DNA of 28,978 nucleotides from a virus. Location of the stretch: IMG/VR virus record IMGVR_UViG_3300021513_000162, positions 1-28,978 of that record; one strand, written 5' to 3'. Numbering within the stretch: the first letter of the stretch is position 1; every line of letters begins with the position of its first letter. The notes beneath the pieces are model-generated. The model was not told the origin of the DNA. It worked only from the letters and a program-made list of their open reading frames with translations, and did not search any database. A program made the translations under genes and the position numbers. Shown piece by piece: positions 16,052-24,308 of the stretch.

Positions 16052-16837
16052 ATGCTTTTAAACGAAAAGATAAAAATATTTAATAAAGAATTGTCGATGA
16101 TAAAAACTCTTTCTATAAAGAAATTTGTTATAGAGTGTTTAGATGAGGCGCCTGATTATATTTTTAGAAACTGTCCGTCTTCTTCTACTGGAAAGTATCA
16201 TAGTATTGATGAGTTTAGTCCTTTAGGGAATATTTTACATACGAAGCGCGTAGTTAATAATTGTGATATTATGGCTAGGGCTTTTAATCTAAAAGAGAAG
16301 GATTATGATTTAGTTATAGGTGCTGCCATATTACATGATATGGTTAAGCAGGGGTTTGAGAAAACAGGGCATACAGTTAATGATCATGCCGTTTTAGCTG
16401 CACAACTTGTTAGAAACGTTTTTAAAAAAACTAAATCTAAAATAAATAAGAAAGATTGTAAAATAATTGAAAATTGTGTTTTGTTTCATAATGGTATTTG
16501 GAGTAGTGGAAAAGAAAATGATAAGCCTATTGATAAGTTTACAATGCACGAGTTATGTGTTCATATGTCCGATTATAGTGCTACAAAGTTTTGTTTAACA
16601 AAAGATGCTGGTGGTGGGAATGATATTTTTGACGAGTTTAAAAATTTTGTTGAAAATTTTAAAGTGAAGTTTAAAATAGAAAATACTTATGATATACCAA
16701 TTATGTTAATGAGGTTTTTAGGAGCTTTATGTTCTAATATTGGGGAAGTTTCTAAGTTAGAAGAAAAATTAATGATAATAGCTGCATGGTGTATTAAGTC
16801 GGTGTTATATATTAGGATTAATAACGAACAGCTTTAG
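16052..16837 (+). CDS. HD-domain phosphohydrolase
   Basis: A 261-aa protein with an HD metal-dependent hydrolase core: H63 (ILHTKR), H95-D96 (AAILHDMVKQG), H112 (NDHAV), H146 (LFHNG) and D174 (HMSDY). This order fits HD hydrolases acting on nucleotides or nucleic acids (dNTPase, cyclic or signalling nucleotide hydrolase, RNA phosphatase); the substrate cannot be read from the sequence. Given the nearby thyX and nrdD, nucleotide metabolism is plausible, and degradation of a host signalling nucleotide is an alternative. TAGGAG 8-9 nt upstream supports the ATG at 16052. Confidence 0.82.
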   Translation: MLLNEKIKIFNKELSMIKTLSIKKFVIECLDEAPDYIFRNCPSSSTGKYHSIDEFSPLGNILHTKRVVNNCDIMARAFNLKEKDYDLVIGAAILHDMVKQGFEKTGHTVNDHAVLAAQLVRNVFKKTKSKINKKDCKIIENCVLFHNGIWSSGKENDKPIDKFTMHELCVHMSDYSATKFCLTKDAGGGNDIFDEFKNFVENFKVKFKIENTYDIPIMLMRFLGALCSNIGEVSKLEEKLMIIAAWCIKSVLYIRINNEQL

Positions 16838-16897
16838 AATTGTAATTATTAAATAGACTTTGAAGTTACTCAATTGCTGTTGGAAAAAGTTATCAAA

Positions 16898-16958
16898 AAG
16901 AAAGGAGAATGATGCGTTTGTTAATATAAGTTAATAAAAAAGCATCAGTACAGTGTGT
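16898..16958 (+). promoter_or_regulatory. SD-hairpin-start leader, copy 2
   Basis: AAGAAAGGAG (16898-16907) is followed by a hairpin: GATGC (16911-16915) pairs with GCATC (16942-16946), and TTTGTTAA with TTAATAAA inside. The basal pair has changed from G-C in copy 1 to A-T on both sides (compensatory). GTG codons at 16953 and 16959 follow; 16959 matches the 12-nt hairpin-to-start distance of copy 1, while 16953 gives an effective SD spacing of about 9 nt. Confidence 0.8.
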
Positions 16959-17369
16959 GTGGGTAGAGGTAAGCGTGGTAGGCCGTCTGGCTACGTTATG
17001 AGTGAAGAATCAAAAGAAAAAATATCTTTAAAATTAAAAGGTAGGGTATTATCAGAAGATCATAGGCTTAAAATTTCAAAAGCAATGATGGGTAATACTA
17101 ATAGATCTAAAAAGAATAGCCCATTATTTATAGATGATTTATATAATGATTATGCTAATAGGTATGCTGATGAAAGTATAGGAGTGTGGATAACAAGCGT
17201 TAGAAAAAAATTAATGACGTGTTCTGGTATTTTTTCTAATAAGAAATTATTTGGTTATTCTTTTACGGAATTAAGTGTTGAAGATATAGATCAATTTCAT
17301 GGAAATGATGCAGATCCCGAGTTGTTGTTGTTGGTTTCGGAGATTGTAAGTGGGTTTAAAGATGAGTAA
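16959..17369 (+). CDS. AT-hook / NUMOD3-like DNA-binding protein, possible terminase small subunit
   Basis: A 136-aa protein, or 138 aa from the in-frame GTG at 16953. The N-terminus GRGKRGRPSGY contains an AT-hook core (RGRP). Two NUMOD3-like repeats follow: SEESKEKISLKLKGR and SEDHRLKISKAMMGN, modules usually found as DNA-binding parts of homing endonucleases. No nuclease domain is present; the C-terminal half is acidic and unrecognised. Placement two genes before terL suggests a terminase small subunit or packaging-site binding factor. That is inference from context. Translation is from the copy 2 hairpin leader. The 3' end overlaps the next gene by 8 nt. Confidence 0.68.
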   Translation: MGRGKRGRPSGYVMSEESKEKISLKLKGRVLSEDHRLKISKAMMGNTNRSKKNSPLFIDDLYNDYANRYADESIGVWITSVRKKLMTCSGIFSNKKLFGYSFTELSVEDIDQFHGNDADPELLLLVSEIVSGFKDE

Positions 17370-18195
17370 AAAAAGGAAAGATGTAAAAAATTATAAAGAA
17401 GAGGTTGTTGTTGTACCTTTGGAAGAGCACGTTGGTGAGAAAAGGCTTGATGAGTTGGCGTCTGTTAAACATAAGGCATTAGAGTTGCCAAAGAAAACAA
17501 AAAGTAAACGTAGAATGTCTCCGAATTCTTTAAAAAACTTAGTTCAGTATAATCCAAATATCTCCAAAGATTCTAGAAAAAAAATGTTGAAAAATTTAAG
17601 ATGTAAAGTAGACAAAAGTAAGTTACAAGACAAAGAAGAATCAGTAGATGAAGAAGATTTAGAAAGTGATAACCAGCTTGCTTTGTTTAAAAAACTTGAA
17701 GTTAAAATAGGCGGCGAATGTATATTTTTATCAAAGCTTATTGATAAAGTTTTTCCAACATATCAGACTTTAGATAAAGCAGAGCGGGTTATATTTAATA
17801 ATATATCTGCTACTTATCTTAAAGATTTTGAGAATGAAGAGTTGTCTTATTCAGATATGGATGACGTGTTTTCATTAGCTTTAAATAAAATACTTGAGTT
17901 GAGATTACTTAAGAAAGCAAAGAAAAAGCCAAGTTTGCTTGGTGATGTTTTTGTTTCTTTAGAAAAGCTTAAAAAACAAAATGATAAATTGAAGGAGTCT
18001 TTAGCTACTACAAGAAAAGAAAGAAAAAAACATATATTAAAAGGCGGTGTTTCTATTCTTGATTTAGCGGCCAGTTTTGATGAAGAAAGAAAAGCTAAGT
18101 TAGAAAAAAAAGAAAAAGAATTGTTAAAAAAAGAAAAAGAATTTTTAAAAAATAGGGATTATGTTGGAAACAGGGAAGATGCTGATGCCACATAA
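17362..18195 (+). CDS. Coiled-coil basic hypothetical protein (terminase-adjacent)
   Basis: A 277-aa protein. The N-terminal 90 residues are very Lys/Arg-rich. Residues about 115-190 are helical, and the C-terminal 80 residues form a coiled coil of repeated K/E heptads (KKEKELLKKEKEFLKNRD). I do not recognise the family. Immediately upstream of terL, it could be the terminase small subunit or an accessory factor, an alternative to the preceding AT-hook protein. ATG 17362 (MSKKRKDVK) is preferred over GTG 17350; it overlaps the upstream stop, which implies translational coupling. Confidence 0.68.
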   Translation: MSKKRKDVKNYKEEVVVVPLEEHVGEKRLDELASVKHKALELPKKTKSKRRMSPNSLKNLVQYNPNISKDSRKKMLKNLRCKVDKSKLQDKEESVDEEDLESDNQLALFKKLEVKIGGECIFLSKLIDKVFPTYQTLDKAERVIFNNISATYLKDFENEELSYSDMDDVFSLALNKILELRLLKKAKKKPSLLGDVFVSLEKLKKQNDKLKESLATTRKERKKHILKGGVSILDLAASFDEERKAKLEKKEKELLKKEKEFLKNRDYVGNREDADAT

Positions 18196-18240
18196 TAGAA
18201 AAGTAAAGTGTAAAAGTATAAAAGCAGATTACATTTATAT

Positions 18241-21084
18241 ATGGTAAATAATGAAATAATTAAAATCCAAGCAAATAACTTGATATATTTTTATAGGAAT
18301 CATCCCGTTATTGCTGCATATGATCTTCTCGGTGTTGAACTTGATGAAATTCAACGTATTATTTTTCGGGATATGTGGTTTAAAGATTATGTTATTGTTG
18401 TAGCCTGTCGTGGGTTAGGTAAAAGTTTTTTACAAGCTTTGTTGGCTACTTTAAGAGCTATGTTATATCCAGGTCATCGTGTTGGTCTTATTGGAAGTTC
18501 GTATAGACAGGCTAAGGTAATTTTTAGAGAAGTTGAGGATTTATATAATAAATCTGATATTTTTAAAGAAGCTACTTTACGGCCACCAATTAAAAGTACT
18601 GATATGTGCGAGATAAAGTTTAAATCTGCTGGTACATATTCTGCGTCAAGTATTCTTGCTATTCCTTTAGGTAATGACGGTTCTAAAATTAGAGGTCAAA
18701 GATTTTTTTCAATTTGTGTCTCTGGAGATACATTTATAAGATCTGAAAAAGGCCTTATTCTAATAAAGGATATAGTTTCTAGGTTAGATACAAAGATAGA
18801 AACTTTAAAAGGATTACATTACCCTACAAGGTATATTAGAAATCCTATAGGGCCAATGTATAAGATTACAACCTCTAAAGGTTTTGAAATAGCAGGTACT
18901 CCAGATCATCCATTATATTGTAATGTTAACAATAGATATAAATTTGTTCCAATTAATAAGTTAAGTGTTAATAATAAAGTAGTTATAAAAGCGTTTGATC
19001 CTAATATGTGGCCCGTTAAAAGTTATTATAAACCTAAATCTATTCATATTAAAGTAGGTCACAGTGCAGATACTTCAGTAACTACTCCTGACTTTGTGAC
19101 TGAAGACTTAGCTTTATTTTTAGGATTTATAGTGTCTGAAGGGCACATTAGGCAGCCAAGTACAATTCAGTTTGCAAATAAGGATATAGAAATAATTGAT
19201 ACTTATATGGCATTAGTTAGAGGGCTTTTTTCTAAAACACCAAATATAAGATATATTGTACCTCTTAAGTATGGAGAAGATAGCGGTTATTACGATACAC
19301 AGTTGAGTAGTGTTATTGTTCGTAAATATCTAGAAAATTTGGGATTGGACTATTGTTTATCTAAAGATAAAACTATACCTTTTTCAATTTTACAATCTCC
19401 TCTCCAGGTTATATGTGCTTTTTTAAAAGGATTGTTTGAAGGAGATGGCTGTATTCATAGAAATTATAAAGGAAGAAATAGACCAGTTATAACCTATACA
19501 AGTATTTCTTTAAAGCTTGTAAAGCAAATACAAGTATTATTAATTAATTTAGGTATTGTGTCTTATTTTAGAATTAATCGGCGTAGTGCTATATGTAAAC
19601 ATAACGATTATGTTTTGTCAATAACTGGGGAAGATGTATATAAATTTATGGATTTAATTGGGTTTGTATCTTCAAGAAAAAGTAATAAAATAAAGGAATT
19701 TAATAGAGATGGAAACTTTAAAGTAAAATTGAATAATGACGGGTATTTTATGGATAAAATAAAAACAATAGAATGTTTAGAAGATGATGTAAGTTATGAT
19801 TTTACAATACCAAAGTGTTGTTCGTTTATGTCGAATGGTTTTGTATCTCATAACTGTGCAGATGAATTTTGTCAGATACCTGAGCAAATATTTAATCTTG
19901 TTATCCGTCCGATGGCTATTACACAACACAGCCCAATGGAAAACGTAAAAAGAATGAGACGAAAAAAAGAATTAATGGAGCTTGGTATAGATGTAGAAGA
20001 TGATGTTTCTATTAATAAAATAATTATGACTTCATCGGGATTTTTTAAAGTCAACCATATGTGGAATCGAATGAAACATTATTGGAAAAAGATAGAATCT
20101 GGCGATAAAACTTATGCTGTCCATCAAGCGTCTTATACAGATTTATCTGAGGGATTTTTGAATCAAAGCAACATAGAAGAAGCTAGAGAAACAATGCCAA
20201 AAGCTTTGTTTGAAATGGAATATTGCGGAAAAATGATTTCTGATAGTGAGGGATTTTTTAAAGCATCTCTTATTGAGTCTTGTATTGCTAATAAAATTGA
20301 TAATTATTTTACTGTTGAGCTTGAAGGTAAAAAAGGTTTTGAATATATTATGGCTATTGACCCTGCAAGAACAAGCGATTCTTTTGCTATTTTAATTTTT
20401 AAGGCATGTGGCGCTGTTTTAAAACTTGTATATGCTGTCACATATACCGGAGTAAGTTCATTAAATACTGTTCACGAGATATTTAGATTGAGAGATAAAT
20501 TTAATTTAATAAGAATTGTTATGGATTCTCAAGGCGGCGGTCATAATATAAAAGATTTACTTGAGGCCGGCATAGATAATAATAAACCTATTTTAGATAT
20601 ATTAGATAAAGATAATTATGGGAGAGATGGGGACTTGATATTGCAGCTTTATAATCCAAGTCCTTCAAGTAACACAGATGCTAATTTTACTGCATTAGCT
20701 ATGTTAGAGAAAAAAGCTTTTTTGTTTCCTGGTCCACCTCAACAGGCTCTTGATGAGGAGGATGATTTATATGAGTATATAGGTTTATTGAAAAAACAGT
20801 TATTAAGTATAGTTGTAACTCAAAATCCAAATGGTACTTTAAACTTTAATACACAATCTTCTAGAGCCAAGAAGGATTTGTATTCTTGTTTTATAATGGG
20901 GTGTTGGGCGGCTAAACAATTAGAAAAAGAAAAAAACATTACAACTGAGCAAGAAAAAATATTATCGTATGGTGGTGTTATAAAAAATAGAACAGGTGAT
21001 GTTGGAAGTAGTGATTTTTATGTAGATAGAATAAATAATTTTGATGGGGTTTCTAGGCCATTAATTGTTCCAACTATATTGTAA
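18241..21084 (+). CDS. terL: Terminase large subunit, precursor with one intein
   Basis: ATP-driven DNA packaging motor and headful nuclease. The precursor is 947 aa; removing the 380-aa intein (18715-19854) leaves 567 aa, normal for TerL. Walker A is ACRGLGKS (55-62). Walker B is split by the intein: FFSI before it, CADEF after it (DE at precursor residues 541-542). Motif III is IMTSSG (about 596-601). RNase H-like nuclease acids are visible at D707 (MAIDPARTSDS) and D762 (IVMDSQGGG), with a likely third in KKDLYSC. The ATG is the only usable start after an in-frame TAG at 18196. It lacks an SD; a hairpin lies upstream (18206-18236). Confidence 0.95.
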   Translation: MVNNEIIKIQANNLIYFYRNHPVIAAYDLLGVELDEIQRIIFRDMWFKDYVIVVACRGLGKSFLQALLATLRAMLYPGHRVGLIGSSYRQAKVIFREVEDLYNKSDIFKEATLRPPIKSTDMCEIKFKSAGTYSASSILAIPLGNDGSKIRGQRFFSICVSGDTFIRSEKGLILIKDIVSRLDTKIETLKGLHYPTRYIRNPIGPMYKITTSKGFEIAGTPDHPLYCNVNNRYKFVPINKLSVNNKVVIKAFDPNMWPVKSYYKPKSIHIKVGHSADTSVTTPDFVTEDLALFLGFIVSEGHIRQPSTIQFANKDIEIIDTYMALVRGLFSKTPNIRYIVPLKYGEDSGYYDTQLSSVIVRKYLENLGLDYCLSKDKTIPFSILQSPLQVICAFLKGLFEGDGCIHRNYKGRNRPVITYTSISLKLVKQIQVLLINLGIVSYFRINRRSAICKHNDYVLSITGEDVYKFMDLIGFVSSRKSNKIKEFNRDGNFKVKLNNDGYFMDKIKTIECLEDDVSYDFTIPKCCSFMSNGFVSHNCADEFCQIPEQIFNLVIRPMAITQHSPMENVKRMRRKKELMELGIDVEDDVSINKIIMTSSGFFKVNHMWNRMKHYWKKIESGDKTYAVHQASYTDLSEGFLNQSNIEEARETMPKALFEMEYCGKMISDSEGFFKASLIESCIANKIDNYFTVELEGKKGFEYIMAIDPARTSDSFAILIFKACGAVLKLVYAVTYTGVSSLNTVHEIFRLRDKFNLIRIVMDSQGGGHNIKDLLEAGIDNNKPILDILDKDNYGRDGDLILQLYNPSPSSNTDANFTALAMLEKKAFLFPGPPQQALDEEDDLYEYIGLLKKQLLSIVVTQNPNGTLNFNTQSSRAKKDLYSCFIMGCWAAKQLEKEKNITTEQEKILSYGGVIKNRTGDVGSSDFYVDRINNFDGVSRPLIVPTIL
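18715..19854 (+). mobile_element. Intein in TerL (LAGLIDADG type)
   Basis: A 380-aa insertion from Cys1 (CVSGDTFIRSEKGLILIKD) to GFVSHN before Cys+1 (nt 19855). Block B is AGTPDHPLYC. The two LAGLIDADG motifs are FLGFIVSEGHI and LKGLFEGDGCI, both with acidic residues, so an active endonuclease is plausible. The insertion is exactly at Walker B (FFSI|CADEF), so an unspliced protein could not hydrolyse ATP. Confidence 0.94.
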
Positions 21085-21103
21085 TGAGAAGTGTTGTATT
21101 TTA

Positions 21104-21160
21104 AGAAAGGAGAACAGTGCATTTGTTAACATAAGTTAACAAAAAAAGCACAAACGTGTT
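21104..21160 (+). promoter_or_regulatory. SD-hairpin-start leader, copy 3
   Basis: AAGAAAGGAG (21103-21112) is followed by GTGC (21117-21120) pairing with GCAC (21148-21151), and TTTGTTAAC pairing perfectly with GTTAACAAA around an ATAA loop. The portal ATG (21161) is 9 nt after the hairpin, giving an effective spacing of about 13 nt. A GTG at 21156 starts a two-codon minicistron (GTG-TTA-TGA) whose stop overlaps the portal ATG. Confidence 0.82.
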
Positions 21161-22951
21161 ATGATTAATAAAGATTTTGATAGTTTGAGAAAAGAGCTTA
21201 ATAAAAAGTACGATACTAATATTTTAAATATAGAAAAAAACGAAGATGGTTCTGTTTCGTTTATGGTTGAGGAATCTTCTGTTTCATCAGAATTTCTTAA
21301 AGATAAAAAAGTTAATGATAGTAAGTTGGTAGGTTCTGTTATTAATAGACCAAGAATGGATAGAATTTATCTAGATCTTCAAAGTAAGAAATCTATAGCA
21401 GACAAATCTCCACATGATTTGTACAAACTATCAAATACTGAATATCGTAATGATTCAATATATGGTGCTAGTATAAATGTTTTAGCTAATTTTGCATGTA
21501 AAGGTTTTGAGAATGATTCTGAAGATTTAGCTATTAAGTATTTTTTTGATTGTTGGTGTTTTGATGTTGGGTTTGAAGAAGTATTGGATTGGATCTTTTT
21601 AGATTTTTTCAAAATTGGAATGGTTAGAACTTATAAAGTTCTTGGTAAATATGAGCCAGGAATAAATAATATATCAGATTTAAATGTTAAAAAGAGTAAA
21701 AAACAATCTAAAAAAAGTAATGAATCTGGGGCTGCTAAAGTAAGATGGTCTAAGAAAGATATTCCTTTAAGATATACGGTTCTTAATCCAAATTTTGTTG
21801 AAATTGAGGGTAGTTTGTTGTTTGGTGACACTAGAGTTACATTAAAGCCGAATAGAGAACTTAAAGAGTTGTTTAAGAAAAAATCAAAAGAATTAACATT
21901 AAAAGAAAAAAATTTAATACAAAAATTACCTGCTCCATTTAAAAGAGCTATTAAAGAAGGTAAAAATATTCCATTAGATCCACAATTAGTAGGAGAGATT
22001 GATTATAGAAAAATGCCGTATGAAAGGTATGGTTTACCTAGGGGCTCTAGAGTTTTTGAATCTTTAAATTATAAAAAGTCTTTACGAGATGCTGATTTGT
22101 CTACTTTAGATGGTATAACAAATTACATTTTAAAAATTACTGTTGGTAGTGATCAGTTTCCTGTTACGTCTCAGGAACAGTTAGAACAAGTAGCACAATT
22201 ATTTAATACTCCTAGTAAATCATTTGATGTTGTTTATAATCATACTTTAAAAATAGAAAAGATAGTGTCTCCAGAAATAGAAGGTATATTAGGTAAAAGT
22301 AAATACGAACAGGTTAATGAAGATATCTCTGGAGGTCTTGCTGTTCCTAGAGTTTTACTTGATGGTGTTGGTGATTTAAATACTGCTGAAGTAAATACTG
22401 TTGTAAAATCTGTTGTTGAAGAAATTAATTATGCAAGAAAATGTGTAACTAGGTGGATATATAAAGAATATATAGCAATAGCAGAAGCTGCTGGTTTTGA
22501 TAAAATTCCAAAAGTTAGGTGGGATGATACTATATTAAAGGATATTTTAATGTATATGTCTATAATAGGCCAACTTGTTGATAGACGCATGTTAAGCTAT
22601 AAAACGGCATTAGAAAAACTTGGGTTTGATTTTATGTCGGAGTTGACTAATATGCGTAATGAGCTTTCAGTAGTGCTCGAAGAAGGTGCTTTTGGTATTT
22701 TAGGAAGTCCGTGGCAACAATCTAAGTTGGGGTTAAGTACGCAGAATACCCAATCAGCGCCAAAAGGGACTCCTTCGTATGGAAGGCCTGTTGGTGGAGA
22801 TCCTACGGAAAATAATGATAATACTCCTGATATGGAATCTAATAACAGTAATAGTAGTAGTAAAGGAAAGTTAGACGAGGAGCTTCTTAAGAAAGTTGCT
22901 AATCTTGATGAGGATTTAAAAATAAAGTTATTAAACTTAATTAGTAAGTAA
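21161..22951 (+). CDS. Portal protein
   Basis: A 596-aa protein directly after terL, the usual portal position. Portal-like features are the mixed N-terminal domain, SIYGASINVLANFACKG (a typical early portal helix), a long central stem/wing region with SRVFESLNYKKSLRDADL, and the helical LDGVGDLNTAEVN and VTRWIYKEY segments, followed by a low-complexity Asn/Ser tail and an acidic C-terminal helix. It forms the dodecameric channel through which TerL pumps DNA. No catalytic motif is expected. The family call rests on size, texture and synteny. Translation uses the copy 3 SD-hairpin leader. Confidence 0.85.
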   Translation: MINKDFDSLRKELNKKYDTNILNIEKNEDGSVSFMVEESSVSSEFLKDKKVNDSKLVGSVINRPRMDRIYLDLQSKKSIADKSPHDLYKLSNTEYRNDSIYGASINVLANFACKGFENDSEDLAIKYFFDCWCFDVGFEEVLDWIFLDFFKIGMVRTYKVLGKYEPGINNISDLNVKKSKKQSKKSNESGAAKVRWSKKDIPLRYTVLNPNFVEIEGSLLFGDTRVTLKPNRELKELFKKKSKELTLKEKNLIQKLPAPFKRAIKEGKNIPLDPQLVGEIDYRKMPYERYGLPRGSRVFESLNYKKSLRDADLSTLDGITNYILKITVGSDQFPVTSQEQLEQVAQLFNTPSKSFDVVYNHTLKIEKIVSPEIEGILGKSKYEQVNEDISGGLAVPRVLLDGVGDLNTAEVNTVVKSVVEEINYARKCVTRWIYKEYIAIAEAAGFDKIPKVRWDDTILKDILMYMSIIGQLVDRRMLSYKTALEKLGFDFMSELTNMRNELSVVLEEGAFGILGSPWQQSKLGLSTQNTQSAPKGTPSYGRPVGGDPTENNDNTPDMESNNSNSSSKGKLDEELLKKVANLDEDLKIKLLNLISK

Positions 22952-22973
22952 AAGTATTTGACACTTGGCGTGG

Positions 22974-23031
22974 TCTGAGAAGCCCCAACCTTTGGTTGGG
23001 GCAGATTATTGTGTGTTTTTTGGGGAGCGCC
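22974..23031 (+). other. Strong GC-rich stem-loop between portal and protease genes
   Basis: GCCCCAACC (22982-22990) pairs perfectly with GGTTGGGGC (22994-23002) around a TTT loop, an outlier in this AT-rich DNA. TCT upstream can extend the stem with AGA. A run of six Ts starts 13 nt later, so it is not a canonical intrinsic terminator. GGCG (22967-22970) could pair with CGCC (23028-23031), and GGGG (23022-23025) offers an alternative partner for CCCC. It could be a weak terminator, processing site or attenuator between the portal gene and the next leader. Confidence 0.55.
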
Positions 23032-23043
23032 TTAATTATTTTA

Positions 23044-23102
23044 AGAAAGGAGAGTGGTGCATTTGTTAACATAAGTTAGCAAAAAAGCATCGGATATGAT
23101 AA
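23044..23102 (+). promoter_or_regulatory. SD-hairpin-start leader, copy 4
   Basis: AAGAAAGGAG (23043-23052) precedes GGTGC (23056-23060) paired with GCATC (23087-23091) through one G-U pair, and GTTAAC paired with GTTAGC, also with one G-U. The real ATG (23103) is 11 nt after the hairpin. An out-of-frame ATG at 23096 opens a four-codon minicistron ending at TAA 23108-23110, across the real start. Confidence 0.82.
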
Positions 23103-24281
23103 ATGTTTAAATTTAAAACATATGCTAAGGTAGAGCTGGTTAATGATGATGGTGATTTATTGAAGAAAGCTCTAGCAGGACATGTTGATATTCCTAAAGA
23201 TACCCCTTTCGATCTTCTATTTTTTAAAGCTATTTATTTAACAAGCGGCGCAAATCTTAATCATACTTATTTTGATAAAGCGGAACTTGTTAAATCGATA
23301 GATACAGTAGCTAATAAAGCTATGGATATTGAACATGAAGAGCAAGGTGTAGTTGGTCATATATATGCTGCTTCATTTTTTGATTCAGATAAAGAAAGTT
23401 CAATAGAAGCTTGTGATGTTGAAAATTATGATGGAAGAGTAGATGTTGTTATAGCCGGGGTAGTTTATAAAGATAGGTTTCCAAAGCTAGCTGCTGATAT
23501 AGCAAAAGGGCAGTGGTATGTTTCTATGGAAACGTATTATGATTCTTTTGATATAAAAATTGGTGATGTTTTATTGGATTATAGTACGGCTTCTTCTTTA
23601 GGTATTGTTGATCTTGTAGGGCAAGAAGTTGTGTTAAAAAAATCTGGAGAAGTTTTTGCATCAGGTATTGCAAACAAAGTAGTTAGAAATTTACACTTTT
23701 CTGGTGGTGGTTTTGTTAAAAATCCAGCTGAACCAAGAGCTGTTGTTTTAGATACAGCACAAAGTAAAGTTATTGATATATCTATTGCTACCTTTAAAAA
23801 TAATAAGATTGATTATAAGGAGAAAATTTTAGATATGGATAAAGATAAAAAGAAAATAGATTTAAAAGAACTTAATGCTTTTGTAGAAGATTTTATAGAA
23901 AAAAAAGAGGAAGATTTTTGCTGTGCTGATTGTGAAGCTTTGCTTAGTGAAATAGATAAGGCTATGAAAGATGTTTCTAGTCTTATTGCTAACAAAGATT
24001 TTGCAAAAAAATGGACAAGGAAATATATAAATGATTTACCTGATAGTGCTTTTATTATTATTGAGCCTGATTATAAAAATGGAAAAACAGATAATAAAAA
24101 TGCTAGGCATTTACCGTATAAAGATGATAAAGGTAAAGTTGATTTACCACATTTGCGTAATGCTTTAGCCAGGTGTAATCAACTTGTTCCTGTAACAAAG
24201 TCTATTTCTCAAGATAGTTTAAGAAGTAAGGCTTGTAAAAAAGCGCAAAGTTTAGCGAAAAAGTATTTAAAAAAGAAGTAA
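23103..24281 (+). CDS. Prohead (head maturation) protease
   Basis: A 392-aa protein. The first 200 residues look like a phage prohead protease: a His-centred motif (MDIEHEEQGVVGHI, H78) followed by WYVSMETYY (S141), the order of His and Ser expected for this class. The C-terminal 85 residues form a Lys-rich module found in phage head proteins: LPDSAFIIIEPDYKNG, RHLPYKDDKGKVDLPHLRNA, ending in KKAQSLAKKYLKKK. A CCADC motif near residue 275 is unexplained. Placed between portal and scaffold, as in HK97-type gene order, it would trim scaffold and capsid during maturation. Translation uses the copy 4 leader. The catalytic assignment is inferred. Confidence 0.78.
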   Translation: MFKFKTYAKVELVNDDGDLLKKALAGHVDIPKDTPFDLLFFKAIYLTSGANLNHTYFDKAELVKSIDTVANKAMDIEHEEQGVVGHIYAASFFDSDKESSIEACDVENYDGRVDVVIAGVVYKDRFPKLAADIAKGQWYVSMETYYDSFDIKIGDVLLDYSTASSLGIVDLVGQEVVLKKSGEVFASGIANKVVRNLHFSGGGFVKNPAEPRAVVLDTAQSKVIDISIATFKNNKIDYKEKILDMDKDKKKIDLKELNAFVEDFIEKKEEDFCCADCEALLSEIDKAMKDVSSLIANKDFAKKWTRKYINDLPDSAFIIIEPDYKNGKTDNKNARHLPYKDDKGKVDLPHLRNALARCNQLVPVTKSISQDSLRSKACKKAQSLAKKYLKKK

Positions 24282-24308
24282 ACTATTGTTTAAATGGTAT
24301 ATCAATTA

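Noticed and set aside
22958-22990. TTGACA at 22959-22964 as a promoter
   Set aside because: No acceptable -10 hexamer lies 15-19 nt downstream; that stretch is the GC-rich stem-loop.
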